Positions 53,345 through 62,428 are shown, counted from the first letter of the stretch. The stretch: DNA of 64,000 bases from an uncultured Clostridia bacterium (GCA_930990665.1 CAKNQN010000002.1:1-64000), one strand, 5' to 3'. Notes: generated by a model not told the origin, from the letters alone. A program made the numbers and translations.

Positions 53345-55321
53345 TTAAATTTTATTGAGGGACCGGAAAGCTTTTTCCACCACATTTTCCGCGGTGAAGC
53401 CGAACATTTCGAAGAGTTTTTTGGCAGGAGCGCTGGCGCCGAAGGTGGACATACCGATGATCTCGCCGCAGTCGCCGGCGTATTTATACCACGAATAGGG
53501 GGAACCGGCCTCCACGCAGACGCGGGCCTTGACTTCGGGGGGCAGCACTTTGTCTTTGTAGGACTGGGGCTGTTTTTCAAATTCTTCGAAGCAGGGCATG
53601 GAGACGACGCGCGCGTCGACGCCTTTGGTTTTGAGGATCTCTTTGGCCTGCATGCACTGTTCCACTTCGGAGCCGCTTGCAAGGAGCAGGACGTCGGGGG
53701 TAGCTTTTTCGCTGTCGGCGAGGATGTAGCCGCCCTTGAGAGCATCGAGACCGGAATTTTCATACTGCGGCAGGTTCTGTCGGGTGAGTACTAGGCAGGT
53801 AGGCGCGTTGCCGGTGAGGGCGGAAATCCAGGCCGCGGCGGTCTCCTTGCCGTCGGCGGGGCGGAACACCTTCATGCCGGGGATGGAGCGCAGTCCGATC
53901 AGCTGTTCGACCGGCTCGTGCGTCGGTCCGTCTTCGCCCACGCCGATGGAGTCGTGCGTGAGGATGTAGGTGACGGGCAGATGCATGAGTGCGGAAAGGC
54001 GCATCGCGTGCTTCATGTAGTCGGAGAAGATGAAGAAGGTAGCGCAGTAGGCGCGCAGACCTCCGTGCAGCTGCATGCCGTTGGTGATCGCCGCCATCGC
54101 GTGTTCGCGGATACCGAAGTGGATGTTGCATCCGCTTTTATCGGCGGCGGTGAAGTCGGCGCGGTTTTTCATGAAGGATTTGTTGGAGGGGGCGAGGTCT
54201 GCCGAGCCGCCGATGAAATTGGGGATCCTGTCGGCGAGCTTGTTCAGTACGGCAAAGCTGGTGTTGCGGGTCGCATCCGGTTTGGAGAACTGGAAGAGGT
54301 CCGCATCGCTCTTCAGGTCGGGCAGTTCGCCGCTCATGTATTGTCTGTAGAGGGCAGCCAGATCGGGGTAAGCGATCTCGTACTCTTTGAACAGGCGTTT
54401 CCATTTTCCCTGGCGGGAAGCGCCTTTGCGCGCGATGGCGCCGCAGTGGTCGGCCACTTCGTCGGGGATCTCGAATGGTTCGCAGGTCCAGCCGAGGTTT
54501 TCTTTGAGTTTTTTCAGGTTCTCTTCGCCGAGGGGTGCGCCGTGGCAGGCAGCCGAGCCGGCGAGGGGGGAGCCGTAGCCGATCACCGTCTTGCAGATGA
54601 TGACGGAGGGCCTTTCCGTGTCCGCTTTGGCCTTGCGGATGGTGCGTTTGAGCAGATCGAGGTCGTTTGCGTCGTCGACTTTGAGCACCTGCCAGCCCTG
54701 CGCCTTGAAGCGCATGCCGATGTCCTCGGTGAAGGTGACGTCGGTATCCCCCTCGATGGTGATGTTGTTGTCGTCGTAGAGGAGGATGAGTTTGCCGAGT
54801 TTGTGCGTGCCGGCAAAGGAGCATGCCTCATAGGAGATTCCCTCTTCCAGGCATCCGTCGCCGCAGAGCACGTAGGTATAGTGGTCGACGATGGGGAAGC
54901 CGTCGCGGTTGAAGATGGCCGCGAGGTGCGCTTCGGCCGCGGCCATACCCACGGCGTTGGCGATGCCCTGTCCGAGGGGTCCGGTCGTCGTTTCGATCCC
55001 GGGCGTATGACCGTATTCGGGGTGGCCGGGGGTCTTATAACCGAGCTGGCGGAAATTTTTCAGATCCTCTTTGGAAATGTCGTATCCGAACAGATACAGC
55101 AGGGAGTAATCGAGCATGGAGCCGTGTCCGGCGGAAAGGACGAATCTGTCCCTGTCCTCCCATTTGGTGTCTTTCGGGTTAAATTTCAAAAAGTCGGCGA
55201 AGATGGTGTAGCCGATGGGTGCGCTGCCGAGCGGCAAACCGGGATGCCCGGAGTTTGCCTTCTGGATCGCCTCTGCCGAGAGCACGCGGATGGCGTTGAC
55301 TGTCTGCTGCTGTACGTTCAT
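53345..55321 (-). CDS. tkt: Transketolase
   Basis: This thiamine-diphosphate enzyme moves two-carbon units in the pentose phosphate pathway. The 658-residue chain has the three transketolase domains: the start AIRVLSAEAIQKANSGHPGLPLG, the ThDP motif GDGCLEEGISYEA ... DDNNITIEG, the pyrimidine domain (GIREHAMAAITNGMQLHGG, HDSIGVGEDGPTHEPVEQL) and a C-terminal regulatory domain (SMPCFEEF). AAGGAGA precedes the ATG at 55321. It follows the phosphohexomutase gene by 49 bases and is probably its operon partner. Confidence 0.95.
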   Translation of the reverse strand: MNVQQQTVNAIRVLSAEAIQKANSGHPGLPLGSAPIGYTIFADFLKFNPKDTKWEDRDRFVLSAGHGSMLDYSLLYLFGYDISKEDLKNFRQLGYKTPGHPEYGHTPGIETTTGPLGQGIANAVGMAAAEAHLAAIFNRDGFPIVDHYTYVLCGDGCLEEGISYEACSFAGTHKLGKLILLYDDNNITIEGDTDVTFTEDIGMRFKAQGWQVLKVDDANDLDLLKRTIRKAKADTERPSVIICKTVIGYGSPLAGSAACHGAPLGEENLKKLKENLGWTCEPFEIPDEVADHCGAIARKGASRQGKWKRLFKEYEIAYPDLAALYRQYMSGELPDLKSDADLFQFSKPDATRNTSFAVLNKLADRIPNFIGGSADLAPSNKSFMKNRADFTAADKSGCNIHFGIREHAMAAITNGMQLHGGLRAYCATFFIFSDYMKHAMRLSALMHLPVTYILTHDSIGVGEDGPTHEPVEQLIGLRSIPGMKVFRPADGKETAAAWISALTGNAPTCLVLTRQNLPQYENSGLDALKGGYILADSEKATPDVLLLASGSEVEQCMQAKEILKTKGVDARVVSMPCFEEFEKQPQSYKDKVLPPEVKARVCVEAGSPYSWYKYAGDCGEIIGMSTFGASAPAKKLFEMFGFTAENVVEKAFRSLNKI

Positions 55322-55370
55322 GGTCTGTCTCCTTAAAAATATTGTGGTATAAAATTTGATCGGGTGATTT

Positions 55371-56903
55371 TTATGCGTTTTGGCGCCCGAGGTAGCGGGC
55401 GAGGGCGGAAAGATCGAGGTGCTCGTTGTATTTTCGGAGCAGATCGAAAAGTTTTCCGGCGATGATTTTGCAGCCGCCCGGGCTGTTGCTCTCGAAATTG
55501 ACGGGCAGGATGGGTTCATGCAGGCTCATGCGGATGAGCGCCCAGCCGTCGCCGGAGTTTTTGTCGAAGTTGATGCGCACCCCTTCGTAGTTTTCGGGCG
55601 CGAGGGAAAGGCCGGGGATACTCGGCACGCGCGCACGCACGTCCTCGATCGCCTGCTGGCCGTACTTTTTGAAATCGGCTTTGCCGGCTTCGGTGAATCC
55701 CGGCCGCACTTCGGCAGCCTCGGCGGGTTCGGGAAGATCTCGGATGAGATCGGAGATGTGTTTGCCCTGATCGGAAAGCCGTGCCAGAGAAATGAGGAGC
55801 CTGGTCACGAGGTAAGCGCCGTCGTCGAGGAAATAATTTTCGCGCAGAGCGGCATGTCCGCTCGTCTCGATGGCGAGGGGAGCGTTCTGCCCTGCGGCGC
55901 ACAGCTCTTTGGCCTTATCGATGACGTTTTTATAGCCGCGCCTGAAGCGGAAGTGAATGCCGCCGCGTGCGGTGATGAACTGCGTGAGGCCGTCGCTGGT
56001 CACGGAATCGGTCACGATAGTGGCGCCCGGCTGTTCTTCCAGGAGGATGGCGGCGATGAGCGCGATCAGCCGGTTGCGGTTGATCTCTTCGCCGTCGCTG
56101 TCCACGGCGCCCGCCCTGTCCACGTCGGTGTCGAAGATGATGCCGAAATCCGCGTGCGTCTCTCTGACGCGTTCGCAGATCGAACGCATGGCGTCTTTGT
56201 TTTCGGGGTTGGGGATATGGTTGGGGAAGTGTCCGTCCGGCTGTAAGAACTGGCAGGCGGAGATATCCGCGCCCAGAGGGAGGAGCACCTTTTCGGCGTA
56301 AAAGCCGCCGGCGCCGTTTCCGGCGTCCACCGCGATCTTTTTTCCGGCAAGCGGCTTGTCTTTTCCCGTCTTATCGCGCACGAGCGCGACGAGCTCCGCC
56401 GCATATGTGTCCATAAACGAGGCTTCTTTTTTCTCTCCCTTGCCTGTAAGGCATTTGCCTTCTGCCGCGAGGGAAAGGATCTCGGAGATATCCCGCCCTT
56501 CCAGTCCGCCGCCCGGCAGGAAAAATTTGAGCCCGTTCTTGTTGTAGGGCAGGTGACTGGCGGTGATCATGACGGACGCATCGGCGCCGTAGGCGGGGTG
56601 TTTGAGGAGCATGAACATGGACGGAGTGGAACAAAGCCCCGTAAAGAGCGCGGTTCCGCCGCTCTCCGTCACGGCGCGCACGGCGCATTCGGAAATGCGT
56701 TCCGCCGAAAGTCTGGGGTCATGCCCGATGGCGATGGTCAGATGTTTTTTGCCCGTCTGTTCGGCAAGGCGAAAATAAAAAGCCTTTACGATCCCCGTCA
56801 CGGCCTGGTCGGTGAGGTCGACGTGTTCTCCTCCCACCCCTTCGAGGGCGGTGCCGCGTACATCCGTGCCGCTTTTCAGGCGCATCCAGTCTTCTCTTTG
56901 CAT
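55371..56903 (-). CDS. Phosphoglucomutase/phosphomannomutase family protein
   Basis: This alpha-D-phosphohexomutase (510 residues) interconverts hexose 1- and 6-phosphates. The four domains show the phosphoserine loop ITASHLPYNKNGLKFF, the metal loop DTDVDRAGAVD, the sugar-binding ETSGHAALREN and a C-terminal domain with NSPGG. The ATG at 56903 has GGAGGA upstream. Whether glucose, mannose or glucosamine phosphate is the substrate is not decidable by eye. With tkt downstream it links hexose and pentose phosphate metabolism. Confidence 0.9.
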   Translation of the reverse strand: MQREDWMRLKSGTDVRGTALEGVGGEHVDLTDQAVTGIVKAFYFRLAEQTGKKHLTIAIGHDPRLSAERISECAVRAVTESGGTALFTGLCSTPSMFMLLKHPAYGADASVMITASHLPYNKNGLKFFLPGGGLEGRDISEILSLAAEGKCLTGKGEKKEASFMDTYAAELVALVRDKTGKDKPLAGKKIAVDAGNGAGGFYAEKVLLPLGADISACQFLQPDGHFPNHIPNPENKDAMRSICERVRETHADFGIIFDTDVDRAGAVDSDGEEINRNRLIALIAAILLEEQPGATIVTDSVTSDGLTQFITARGGIHFRFRRGYKNVIDKAKELCAAGQNAPLAIETSGHAALRENYFLDDGAYLVTRLLISLARLSDQGKHISDLIRDLPEPAEAAEVRPGFTEAGKADFKKYGQQAIEDVRARVPSIPGLSLAPENYEGVRINFDKNSGDGWALIRMSLHEPILPVNFESNSPGGCKIIAGKLFDLLRKYNEHLDLSALARYLGRQNA

Positions 56904-56929
56904 ACAGTCCTCCGCATTCGTACACATCT

Positions 56930-56958
56930 ATTATAATGCAAAATGCCGACATTTTCAA
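56930..56958 (-). promoter_or_regulatory. Promoter of the pgm-tkt operon
   Basis: TTGAAA (56958-56953) and TATAAT (56935-56930) are 17 bases apart on the minus strand. An extended TG lies before the -10. Confidence 0.7.
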
Positions 56959-57093
56959 GTGCTTTGCGGCAGGTTTCGCCGGAATTTGTCAAAGAAGAGG
57001 GAATTCTTTTTTTTCCGCGGCATCTCTTGCGGCGCCGCGGGAGAGGCGCCGCTCCTGGCGGGCATGAAAAATTAAAAAAGTCGGTTTGTGCGG

Positions 57094-57122
57094 TTTACAA
57101 AGGCGGGCGGATTTGGTATAAT
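57094..57122 (+). promoter_or_regulatory. Promoter of degV
   Basis: TTTACA (57094-57099) and TATAAT (57117-57122) are 17 bases apart, 66 bases upstream of the ATG. Confidence 0.65.
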
Positions 57123-57188
57123 GGACAAAACAGCCGGGAATGTCGCTGTTTCTTGTTTTACGTCGAAAAATAAAGTGAAGGAGAGATC

Positions 57189-58079
57189 ATGGACAATTTC
57201 ATAATTTCGTCAGATTCCACCTGCGATCTGTATGCGGAGTATGTGCATGCCAACGGCATACACATACTCAGCATGTCTTATACTGTCGAAAAAGACGGGG
57301 TACTCACGGAGAAGAAGGACAATTTTACCGCGTATTCGCAGTATGTCGATTTTTACAACGAGCTGCGCGGTGGCGGATTTTCGCGCACGTCGATGCTCAG
57401 CTACGATGATCACTATGCCTTTTTTGAAGAGATGGTGAAGGGCGGAGCCAAGCAGATCCTGCATTTTTCGCTTTCGGGCGGGCTTTCCACGACGGCCGCG
57501 TCTGCGGCGCAGGCCGCGAAGGATGTATCGCAGAAATACGGCTGCGAGATCCTTGTGGCGGATTCGCTTGCGGCGACGATCGGATGCGGTTGCCTTGTGG
57601 AAGAGGCGGTGCGGCGTCGCGCGACGGGAGAATCCATGCGCACGGTGTACGATGCGGTGCGGAGCATGACGCTGCACATCCAGTACGCGATCATCGTGAA
57701 CGATCTGTATTATCTGAAGAAGGGCGGGCGCGTATCGGGGGCGGCGGCGGCCGTCGGCACCGTACTGAACATCAAGCCAGTGCTTTCGTTTACGCGGGAA
57801 GGGAAACTCACCGTGATAGAAAAGTGCAAGGGGATGAAGAAGGCGTTTTCGAACACGCTCAAGCGGATGGAGGCGCTGCCGCCGGTGGAAGAGAACCGGA
57901 TGATCCACATCGTACACAACGATTACGAGGCGGCCGCCAACGAACTGGCGGACCTGATCGAAGCGCGCTGGCATTACCGTCCGCAGATCTCGATCATGGG
58001 GCCTGTGATCGGATCGCATGTGGGGCCGGACGCCGTATCGGTCATCTGGAAGACGGCGCAGGAGCGCAACGACGGCTGA
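57189..58079 (+). CDS. DegV family fatty acid-binding protein
   Basis: DegV proteins bind fatty acids and present them to the FakA kinase. The 296-residue protein starts NFIISSDSTCDLY, has the RTSMLSYDDHYAFFEEMV segment, the lipid-contacting LSGGLSTTAASAAQAA and VNDLYYLKKGGRVSGAAAAVGTVLNIKPVL. No fakA-like kinase gene is next to it. AAGGAGAG precedes the ATG. Confidence 0.92.
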   Translation: MDNFIISSDSTCDLYAEYVHANGIHILSMSYTVEKDGVLTEKKDNFTAYSQYVDFYNELRGGGFSRTSMLSYDDHYAFFEEMVKGGAKQILHFSLSGGLSTTAASAAQAAKDVSQKYGCEILVADSLAATIGCGCLVEEAVRRRATGESMRTVYDAVRSMTLHIQYAIIVNDLYYLKKGGRVSGAAAAVGTVLNIKPVLSFTREGKLTVIEKCKGMKKAFSNTLKRMEALPPVEENRMIHIVHNDYEAAANELADLIEARWHYRPQISIMGPVIGSHVGPDAVSVIWKTAQERNDG

Positions 58080-58142
58080 CGGAATTTTTGGCGAGTTTCC
58101 GAGAATGTGCCGAAATTCATTGTGTGAAAGGGAAAAATATGG

Positions 58143-58148
58143 TATACT
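58143..58148 (+). promoter_or_regulatory. Putative -10 of proS
   Basis: TATACT lies 37 bases before the start codon, with a weak TTGTGT 17 bases upstream (58120-58125). The 105-base gap is too short for a T-box riboswitch. Confidence 0.45.
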
Positions 58149-58184
58149 CATAAGAGTAGTACCGAATATTCTGCAGAGGTCAAT

Positions 58185-59615
58185 ATGGCAAAAGACAATC
58201 AGTTTGTAAATCAGATCGCCGACATAGAGACGGATTTTCCGCGTTGGTACACGGACGTTGTGCTGAAGACGAAGCTGGTGGATTACGGGCCGGTGAAGGG
58301 CACGATGGTGATTCGTCCTTACGGCTATGCGATCTGGGAAAATATCCAGAAAGAGCTGGATGCGCGGTTCAAGGTGACGGGGCATCAGAACGCCTATTTT
58401 CCGCTGCTGATCCCGTACAGTTTCATGACGCGCGAAGCGGAGCACGTCGAAGGGTTTGCGCCGGAAGTGGCGGTTGTCACGGTGGGCGGCGGCGAGGAGC
58501 TTGCCGAGCCGCTGGTGATCCGTCCCACGAGCGAGACGATCATCGGTGAGATGTATTCGAAGTGGCTGCAATCCTACCGCGATCTGCCCATCCTGATCAA
58601 CCAATGGGCGAACGTGGTGCGCTGGGAAAAGACGACCCGACCTTTTCTCCGTACGAGTGAATTTCTGTGGCAGGAAGGCCACACCGTGCACGCGACGGAA
58701 AAAGAGGCGATGGAAGAGACGATGAAGATGCTCGGCGTATACAAAGAGTTTGCCGAGACCTGCCTTGCCATCCCTGTCTTTACGGGCAGAAAGACAGAAA
58801 AGGAGAAGTTTGCGGGCGCGGTGGCGACGTTCGGAATGGAAGCGATGATGCACGACGGGAAGAGTCTGCAGGCGGGCACGTCGCACTATCTCGGACAGAA
58901 TTTTGCCAAGGCGTTCGACATCCAGTTTCTGGACAAAGACGGCACGCACAAGTACGCATATACGACGTCGTGGGGTGTATCGACGCGACTGATCGGCGCG
59001 CTCATCATGGCGCACGGCGACGCACGCGGCCTGATCATACCGCCCGTCGTGGCGCCCGTGCAGACGGTGCTGATCCCGATCGCCTCCAAGAAGGAGGGGG
59101 TGCTGGAAGCGGTTGCCGATCTGAAGGGAAAACTGCAGGCTGCGGGCATCCGTGCGGAATCGGACATTTCGGACAACAGCCCCGGCTGGAAGTTCAACGA
59201 ATGGGAGATGAAGGGTGTGCCTCTGCGCATCGAGCTGGGGCCGCGCGACATCGAGGCGGGCAAGATGGTGCTCGTGCGCCGCGACACGCACGAAAAGGCG
59301 GAAGTTCCGCAGGAAAATGCGGCGGAAACGGTGAAAAAGATACTTGCCGAGATCCAGGCGAACCTGTTTGCACTCGCGAAAAAGCGCAAGGAAGAGCGGG
59401 TGGTCACGGCGGACACCGTCGAAGAGCTTCTCAAAGGCGTCGAAGGCGGCAACTTTGTCAAAGCCGGCTGGTGCGGCTGCCGCGAATGCGAAGACAAGAT
59501 CAAGGAGCAGACGGCGGCGAGCGCGCGCGTCATGGTAGAAGAGGAGCATGCGGACAGGTGCGTCTGCTGCGGCAAACCGGCCAAACACGTCGTTCTCTTC
59601 GCACGCGCCTATTGA
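58185..59615 (+). CDS. proS: Prolyl-tRNA synthetase, archaeal/eukaryotic type
   Basis: This class II synthetase charges tRNA-Pro. The 476-residue form lacks the bacterial editing insertion and has the archaeal-type C-terminal zinc-binding domain (GWCGCRECEDKIKE ... CVCCGKPAKHVVLFARAY). Motif 2 is around VVRWEKTTRPFLRTSEFLWQEGHT, and motif 3 is near SWGVSTRLIGALIMAHGD. Several Firmicutes carry this type instead of the bacterial one. With class I LysRS it makes two archaeal-type synthetases in one window. Without editing, mischarged alanine would need a trans-editing factor. Confidence 0.94.
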   Translation: MAKDNQFVNQIADIETDFPRWYTDVVLKTKLVDYGPVKGTMVIRPYGYAIWENIQKELDARFKVTGHQNAYFPLLIPYSFMTREAEHVEGFAPEVAVVTVGGGEELAEPLVIRPTSETIIGEMYSKWLQSYRDLPILINQWANVVRWEKTTRPFLRTSEFLWQEGHTVHATEKEAMEETMKMLGVYKEFAETCLAIPVFTGRKTEKEKFAGAVATFGMEAMMHDGKSLQAGTSHYLGQNFAKAFDIQFLDKDGTHKYAYTTSWGVSTRLIGALIMAHGDARGLIIPPVVAPVQTVLIPIASKKEGVLEAVADLKGKLQAAGIRAESDISDNSPGWKFNEWEMKGVPLRIELGPRDIEAGKMVLVRRDTHEKAEVPQENAAETVKKILAEIQANLFALAKKRKEERVVTADTVEELLKGVEGGNFVKAGWCGCRECEDKIKEQTAASARVMVEEEHADRCVCCGKPAKHVVLFARAY

Positions 59616-59654
59616 TCGGAAAATCAGAACCGACTCGAAAATAAATGCAAAAAA

Positions 59655-59686
59655 GCCGGGCATTCAGACGAATGCCCGGCTTTTTT
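59655..59686 (+). terminator. Terminator after proS
   Basis: GCCGGGCATTC (59655-59665) pairs with GAATGCCCGGC (59670-59680) around AGAC, with A(6) before and T(6) after. Confidence 0.93.
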
Positions 59687-59757
59687 AGTATCGGGGGGAA
59701 AGCAGATTGTCCGCTCCTTTTTACACGCCTTCAGAATCTTTGGCTGCCTGGACTCTA

Positions 59758-59886
59758 CTAATTTTCCGCTCGCTTTTGCACGCTTTCCATGCGTTTTTGC
59801 AGCCTGTCAAAGTCACAAAGCGCTTCCGCAATTTCTTTCGAGGTGCTTTTGCTGTAAATATCTAAAGCCTTTAATGCCAGACGCCT
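59758..59886 (-). pseudogene. Possible 3' remnant of a lost gene
   Basis: The minus strand reads ALKALDIYSKSTSKEIAEAL continuing to LQKRMESVQKRAEN and a stop at 59760-59758. Codon use and heptad-like pattern look coding, but an in-frame stop lies just upstream and no start or ribosome site exists. It could be the tail of a decayed helical protein. Confidence 0.3.
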
Positions 59887-59902
59887 TCAAAGCGTCCGTC
59901 TC

Positions 59903-60137
59903 TGCCGCACATTTCCAAATCGTCCCCGCGCATATTTCTAAAATGCCCCAGGGACTTTTCCCAAGCGCCCCGCCGCGTTCCTTCAAAACGTCTCACGCCC
60001 GACGCCTCTAAGACCACCCCTCCGCCTTACATCTCCAAAATGTTCCCGAAAGCCTTTTCAAAGCGATTTCTGCTCCTCAAAAAATCTGAGCTTTGCCGCA
60101 CATTTCCAAATCGTCCCCGCGCATATTTCTAAAATGC
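59903..60137. repeat. 44 bp exact direct repeat, spaced
   Basis: An identical 44-base segment starting TGCCGCACATTTCC occurs at 59903-59946 and 60094-60137; similarity continues imperfectly for ~15 further bases. The region is pyrimidine-rich on the plus strand and has other weaker echoes of CATTTCCAAA and CTAAAATG. The 700-base spacer 59690-60386 holds no intact gene. Confidence 0.8.
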
Positions 60138-60212
60138 TCCAGGGGATTTTCCAAAGCCTCGGATGCTCCGATTCACCGTCTTCCGCTGTGCTGGTTTTTT
60201 CCAACAATTCAA

Positions 60213-60287
60213 CATGAGTCCTGTAAACCTGTACAAAACACCTTTTACAACATGAATCCTTAAACCTGTATAAAACACCTTTCACAA
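60213..60287. repeat. Tandem pair of ~38 bp repeats
   Basis: CATGAGTCCTGTAAACCTG (60213-) and CATGAATCCTTAAACCTG (60251-) head two adjoining copies, 60213-60250 and 60251-60287, that differ at about five positions. Confidence 0.75.
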
Positions 60288-60291
60288 CGAC

Positions 60292-60319
60292 GAAACGCCC
60301 GCAAACATGCGGGCGTTTC
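60292..60319. other. GC-rich hairpin downstream of the TSCPD gene
   Basis: GAAACGCCCGCA (60292-60303) pairs with TGCGGGCGTTTC (60308-60319) around AACA. No T-tract follows on either strand, so termination is only possible. Confidence 0.5.
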
Positions 60320-60386
60320 ATCAGATTTTCCTGAAAATGGAAAAAATTGCAAAAAGTGAGAGACCTTGGCGGGCAGGGGACTGCGG

Positions 60387-60656
60387 TCAAAGCATTTTCT
60401 CGGCAGTTTTGTCGCGCATCTTATAGGCTTCGATCGCGCAGGTGAGCTGATCGGGGCAGGAGGTATTGTTTCTGCATTTGATACCTTTAAGAAGCTTGCT
60501 TACTTCGTCGATGTTTTTGCCTTCGACCAGGCGCGAGATGCCCTGCAGGTTACCGCTGCAACCGCCGACGAATTTTACGTTGTGAATGTTGTCGTTCTCG
60601 TCCACATCGAAGACGATCAGGCGGGAGCAGGTTCCTTTGGTATTGTAAGAAAACAT
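60387..60656 (-). CDS. TSCPD domain protein (TIGR03905 family)
   Basis: This 89-residue protein is of the small TSCPD family: FVGGCSGNLQGISRLVEGK, a spaced KCRNNTSCPDQL motif that gives the family its name, and CAIEAY. The domain also occurs near the C-terminus of ribonucleotide reductases and may bind metal through its cysteines. GAGGTG precedes the ATG. It lies 21 bases downstream of the DUF4364 gene and is probably cotranscribed. Confidence 0.88.
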   Translation of the reverse strand: MFSYNTKGTCSRLIVFDVDENDNIHNVKFVGGCSGNLQGISRLVEGKNIDEVSKLLKGIKCRNNTSCPDQLTCAIEAYKMRDKTAEKML

Positions 60657-60677
60657 TGTTTCACCTCAAAAAGTTGG

Positions 60678-61202
60678 TCAATCGACCAGGTTTTCATAGA
60701 TAACGGCGTACACGTCCGCGGCTTTGAGTTCCCATTTTTTGTAGATGTTCTGCGCGGTCTTGCGATCGGGCACGACGAATTTCAGTTCGAGCATGGGCTG
60801 AGCGGGGGCGAGTATGCGCAAGAAGACGGTGTAAGTGCCGTCCTTATTTTGGTAGTAATCGGCTTTGCATTCCTGGCGGTTGCGATAGCGGGCGCTGTTG
60901 TTTTTGACGAACAGCGAGATCTCTTCGCGGGTACTCTTGGGAATGTTGATGTAGAAATTGGCGAGACAGCTTCTGCCGTCAGGGGTGACAGTATAGAGGG
61001 TGTCGTCGTTGGTTTCGACTGTGCAGATAAAGCCGTCTTCCAGCAACTGGTTGATGATCATCATGCAATCCATGTAGTTGATCCAGTCGTTGCTGGTCGA
61101 ACACATGTCGATGATCGTGCGTTCGGAAAGGGCGCTTTCCATCTTATCGAAGACGAAAAGAAGTATCAATTTGTTAATAAACGTTTCGCCTTGGATCTGC
61201 AT
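60678..61202 (-). CDS. DUF4364 family protein
   Basis: This 174-residue protein has an N-terminal winged-helix-like segment (INKLILLFVFDKMESALSERTIIDMCS ... NYMDCMMIINQLLEDGFI) followed by a mixed domain. DUF4364 proteins are Clostridia-specific and thought to be DNA-binding, but no target is established. AAAGGAAGC precedes the ATG. Confidence 0.82.
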   Translation of the reverse strand: MQIQGETFINKLILLFVFDKMESALSERTIIDMCSTSNDWINYMDCMMIINQLLEDGFICTVETNDDTLYTVTPDGRSCLANFYINIPKSTREEISLFVKNNSARYRNRQECKADYYQNKDGTYTVFLRILAPAQPMLELKFVVPDRKTAQNIYKKWELKAADVYAVIYENLVD

Positions 61203-61243
61203 AGAGCTTCCTTTGTTTCCGATGCCGTGCGGTCAGACAAAAA

Positions 61244-61269
61244 ATCCGCTTTTTCTCGAAAAAGCGGAT
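61244..61269 (-). terminator. Terminator between the HPr-like and DUF4364 genes
   Basis: ATCCGCTTTTTC (61244-61255) pairs with GAAAAAGCGGAT (61258-61269); on the minus strand T(6) follows. Confidence 0.85.
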
Positions 61270-61302
61270 CGTTGTCCGGGAGTGGTAGAGTTGCGATGAG
61301 CC

Positions 61303-61530
61303 TTAGCAGGCGAATTTTTTGAGAGCGTTGATGAGGTCGTCGCAGTTATCGGAATGGATTTCTACCACGAGCGGTTTCGAGAGGTCGAGGCTGAAGATAC
61401 CGAGGATGGATTTTGCATCAACAATATATTTATCGCTCTTGAGGTCGATCTCGTAGGGGCAGTCCTGCACGATTTTCACGAATTCTTTCACGTTCTGCGC
61501 CATCTGAAGAGAAATTTTAACCGATTTCAT
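61303..61530 (-). CDS. HPr-family protein lacking the phosphorylatable histidine
   Basis: This 75-residue protein has the HPr fold pattern, ending with the Ser46-type loop region (DAKSILGIFSLDLSKPLVVEI) and the last helix (LINALKKF). At the place of His15 (normally R-P-A-x-L after the His) the sequence is LQMAQNVKEFVKIV, with no histidine. It therefore cannot carry phosphate from enzyme I and, like Crh, may only act through the conserved serine. GGAGGAACATT precedes the ATG. Confidence 0.82.
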   Translation of the reverse strand: MKSVKISLQMAQNVKEFVKIVQDCPYEIDLKSDKYIVDAKSILGIFSLDLSKPLVVEIHSDNCDDLINALKKFAC

Positions 61531-61687
61531 AATGTTCCTCCAAACTTATGAGTTTCCTATATTATACATAAATTTTTTGCGAAAATCAAGATATTTCCGG
61601 AAAAATAGTTTAATAAAATCAAATTTTTGTGCTATAATGATAATCGGGAGAAAAAAAGTGTCGAATATGCACGAAAAGGAGACTGCC

Positions 61688-62428
61688 ATGGATATGGGGA
61701 GAGAACAGATCGAATTGTTTTTGCGCCGTTGCGACGATGTGATGCGTTCCAGATTCATCATTGCCGATACGAAGATCAGCGAATTGCTCAAATCGATCGC
61801 CACATCCGACCTTCTCTATGCTTTTTTCCGCGACATTACCAAAAATTTCGACTATCGGGCGGCGCAGAAAAAGTACCTGGAGGATGCGCCGGCGGGGCCG
61901 GCGTACGGGAAGAAGATGCTGTTTCCCGAAGACCCGCAGGAAAAACTTGCATTTATCTTCTGTCTTTTAGTGGAATTTGACAGCAAAAAGCGCGACCTGA
62001 GCGAATTTTTGCAGGAATATTTTTATGAAGACGGCAGCGTGTATGAGAGTTTTTACGCTTTCTGCAATCAGGTGATCAAACCTTTCCGCAACGCAGTCAA
62101 GCTGATGTTCCGCGACGGAATGCCGCAGCCGGGATTGCCGGAGGCTGAGCAGGGCGCGGGGATCACGCCCGCCTCGGCTGTCAGCGTGCCGGAAAATTTC
62201 CGAGAGCTTGTCTCCGCCGAGCGCGGCAGCGTATATGCCTCCCGCCTTTCCGACTCGGAAAAGGTGGATGCGCTCTTCATTCTCAACGCTCTGGAAGGTA
62301 CGAAGGAGGGGGCGGTGCGCACGGGGCTTCTGAGCGGCTATGCTTCCTTTGTGCGGGCGGCGGGCTTTTCCGGCCCGTATACGGCGGCGCTTTGCGAATG
62401 CTACCGGCAGATCAAGGAGAACGTATGA
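61688..62428 (+). CDS. Protein of unknown function, helical
   Basis: This 246-residue soluble protein is rich in helix-forming segments (REQIELFLRRCDDVMRSRF, YAFFRDITKNFDYRAAQKKYL). I do not recognise the family. The centre holds a flexible Pro/Ala/Gly region (about 145-170). GGAG before the ATG at 61688 sets the start; ATG at 61667 and 61694 are alternatives. Its stop overlaps the Nudix gene (ATGA), so the two are coupled. Promoter: TATAAT at 61633-61638, with a weak -35. Confidence 0.7.
   Translation: MDMGREQIELFLRRCDDVMRSRFIIADTKISELLKSIATSDLLYAFFRDITKNFDYRAAQKKYLEDAPAGPAYGKKMLFPEDPQEKLAFIFCLLVEFDSKKRDLSEFLQEYFYEDGSVYESFYAFCNQVIKPFRNAVKLMFRDGMPQPGLPEAEQGAGITPASAVSVPENFRELVSAERGSVYASRLSDSEKVDALFILNALEGTKEGAVRTGLLSGYASFVRAAGFSGPYTAALCECYRQIKENV

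Noticed and set aside
53918..55336. 472-codon plus-strand frame
   Set aside because: It is antisense to transketolase and shows no domain pattern.
58080..58184. T-box riboswitch before proS
   Set aside because: The gap is 105 bases, has no T-box motif and no terminator; likewise before lysS.
57210..59663. 817-codon minus-strand frame
   Set aside because: It lies antisense to degV and proS and is His/Arg-rich shadow sequence.
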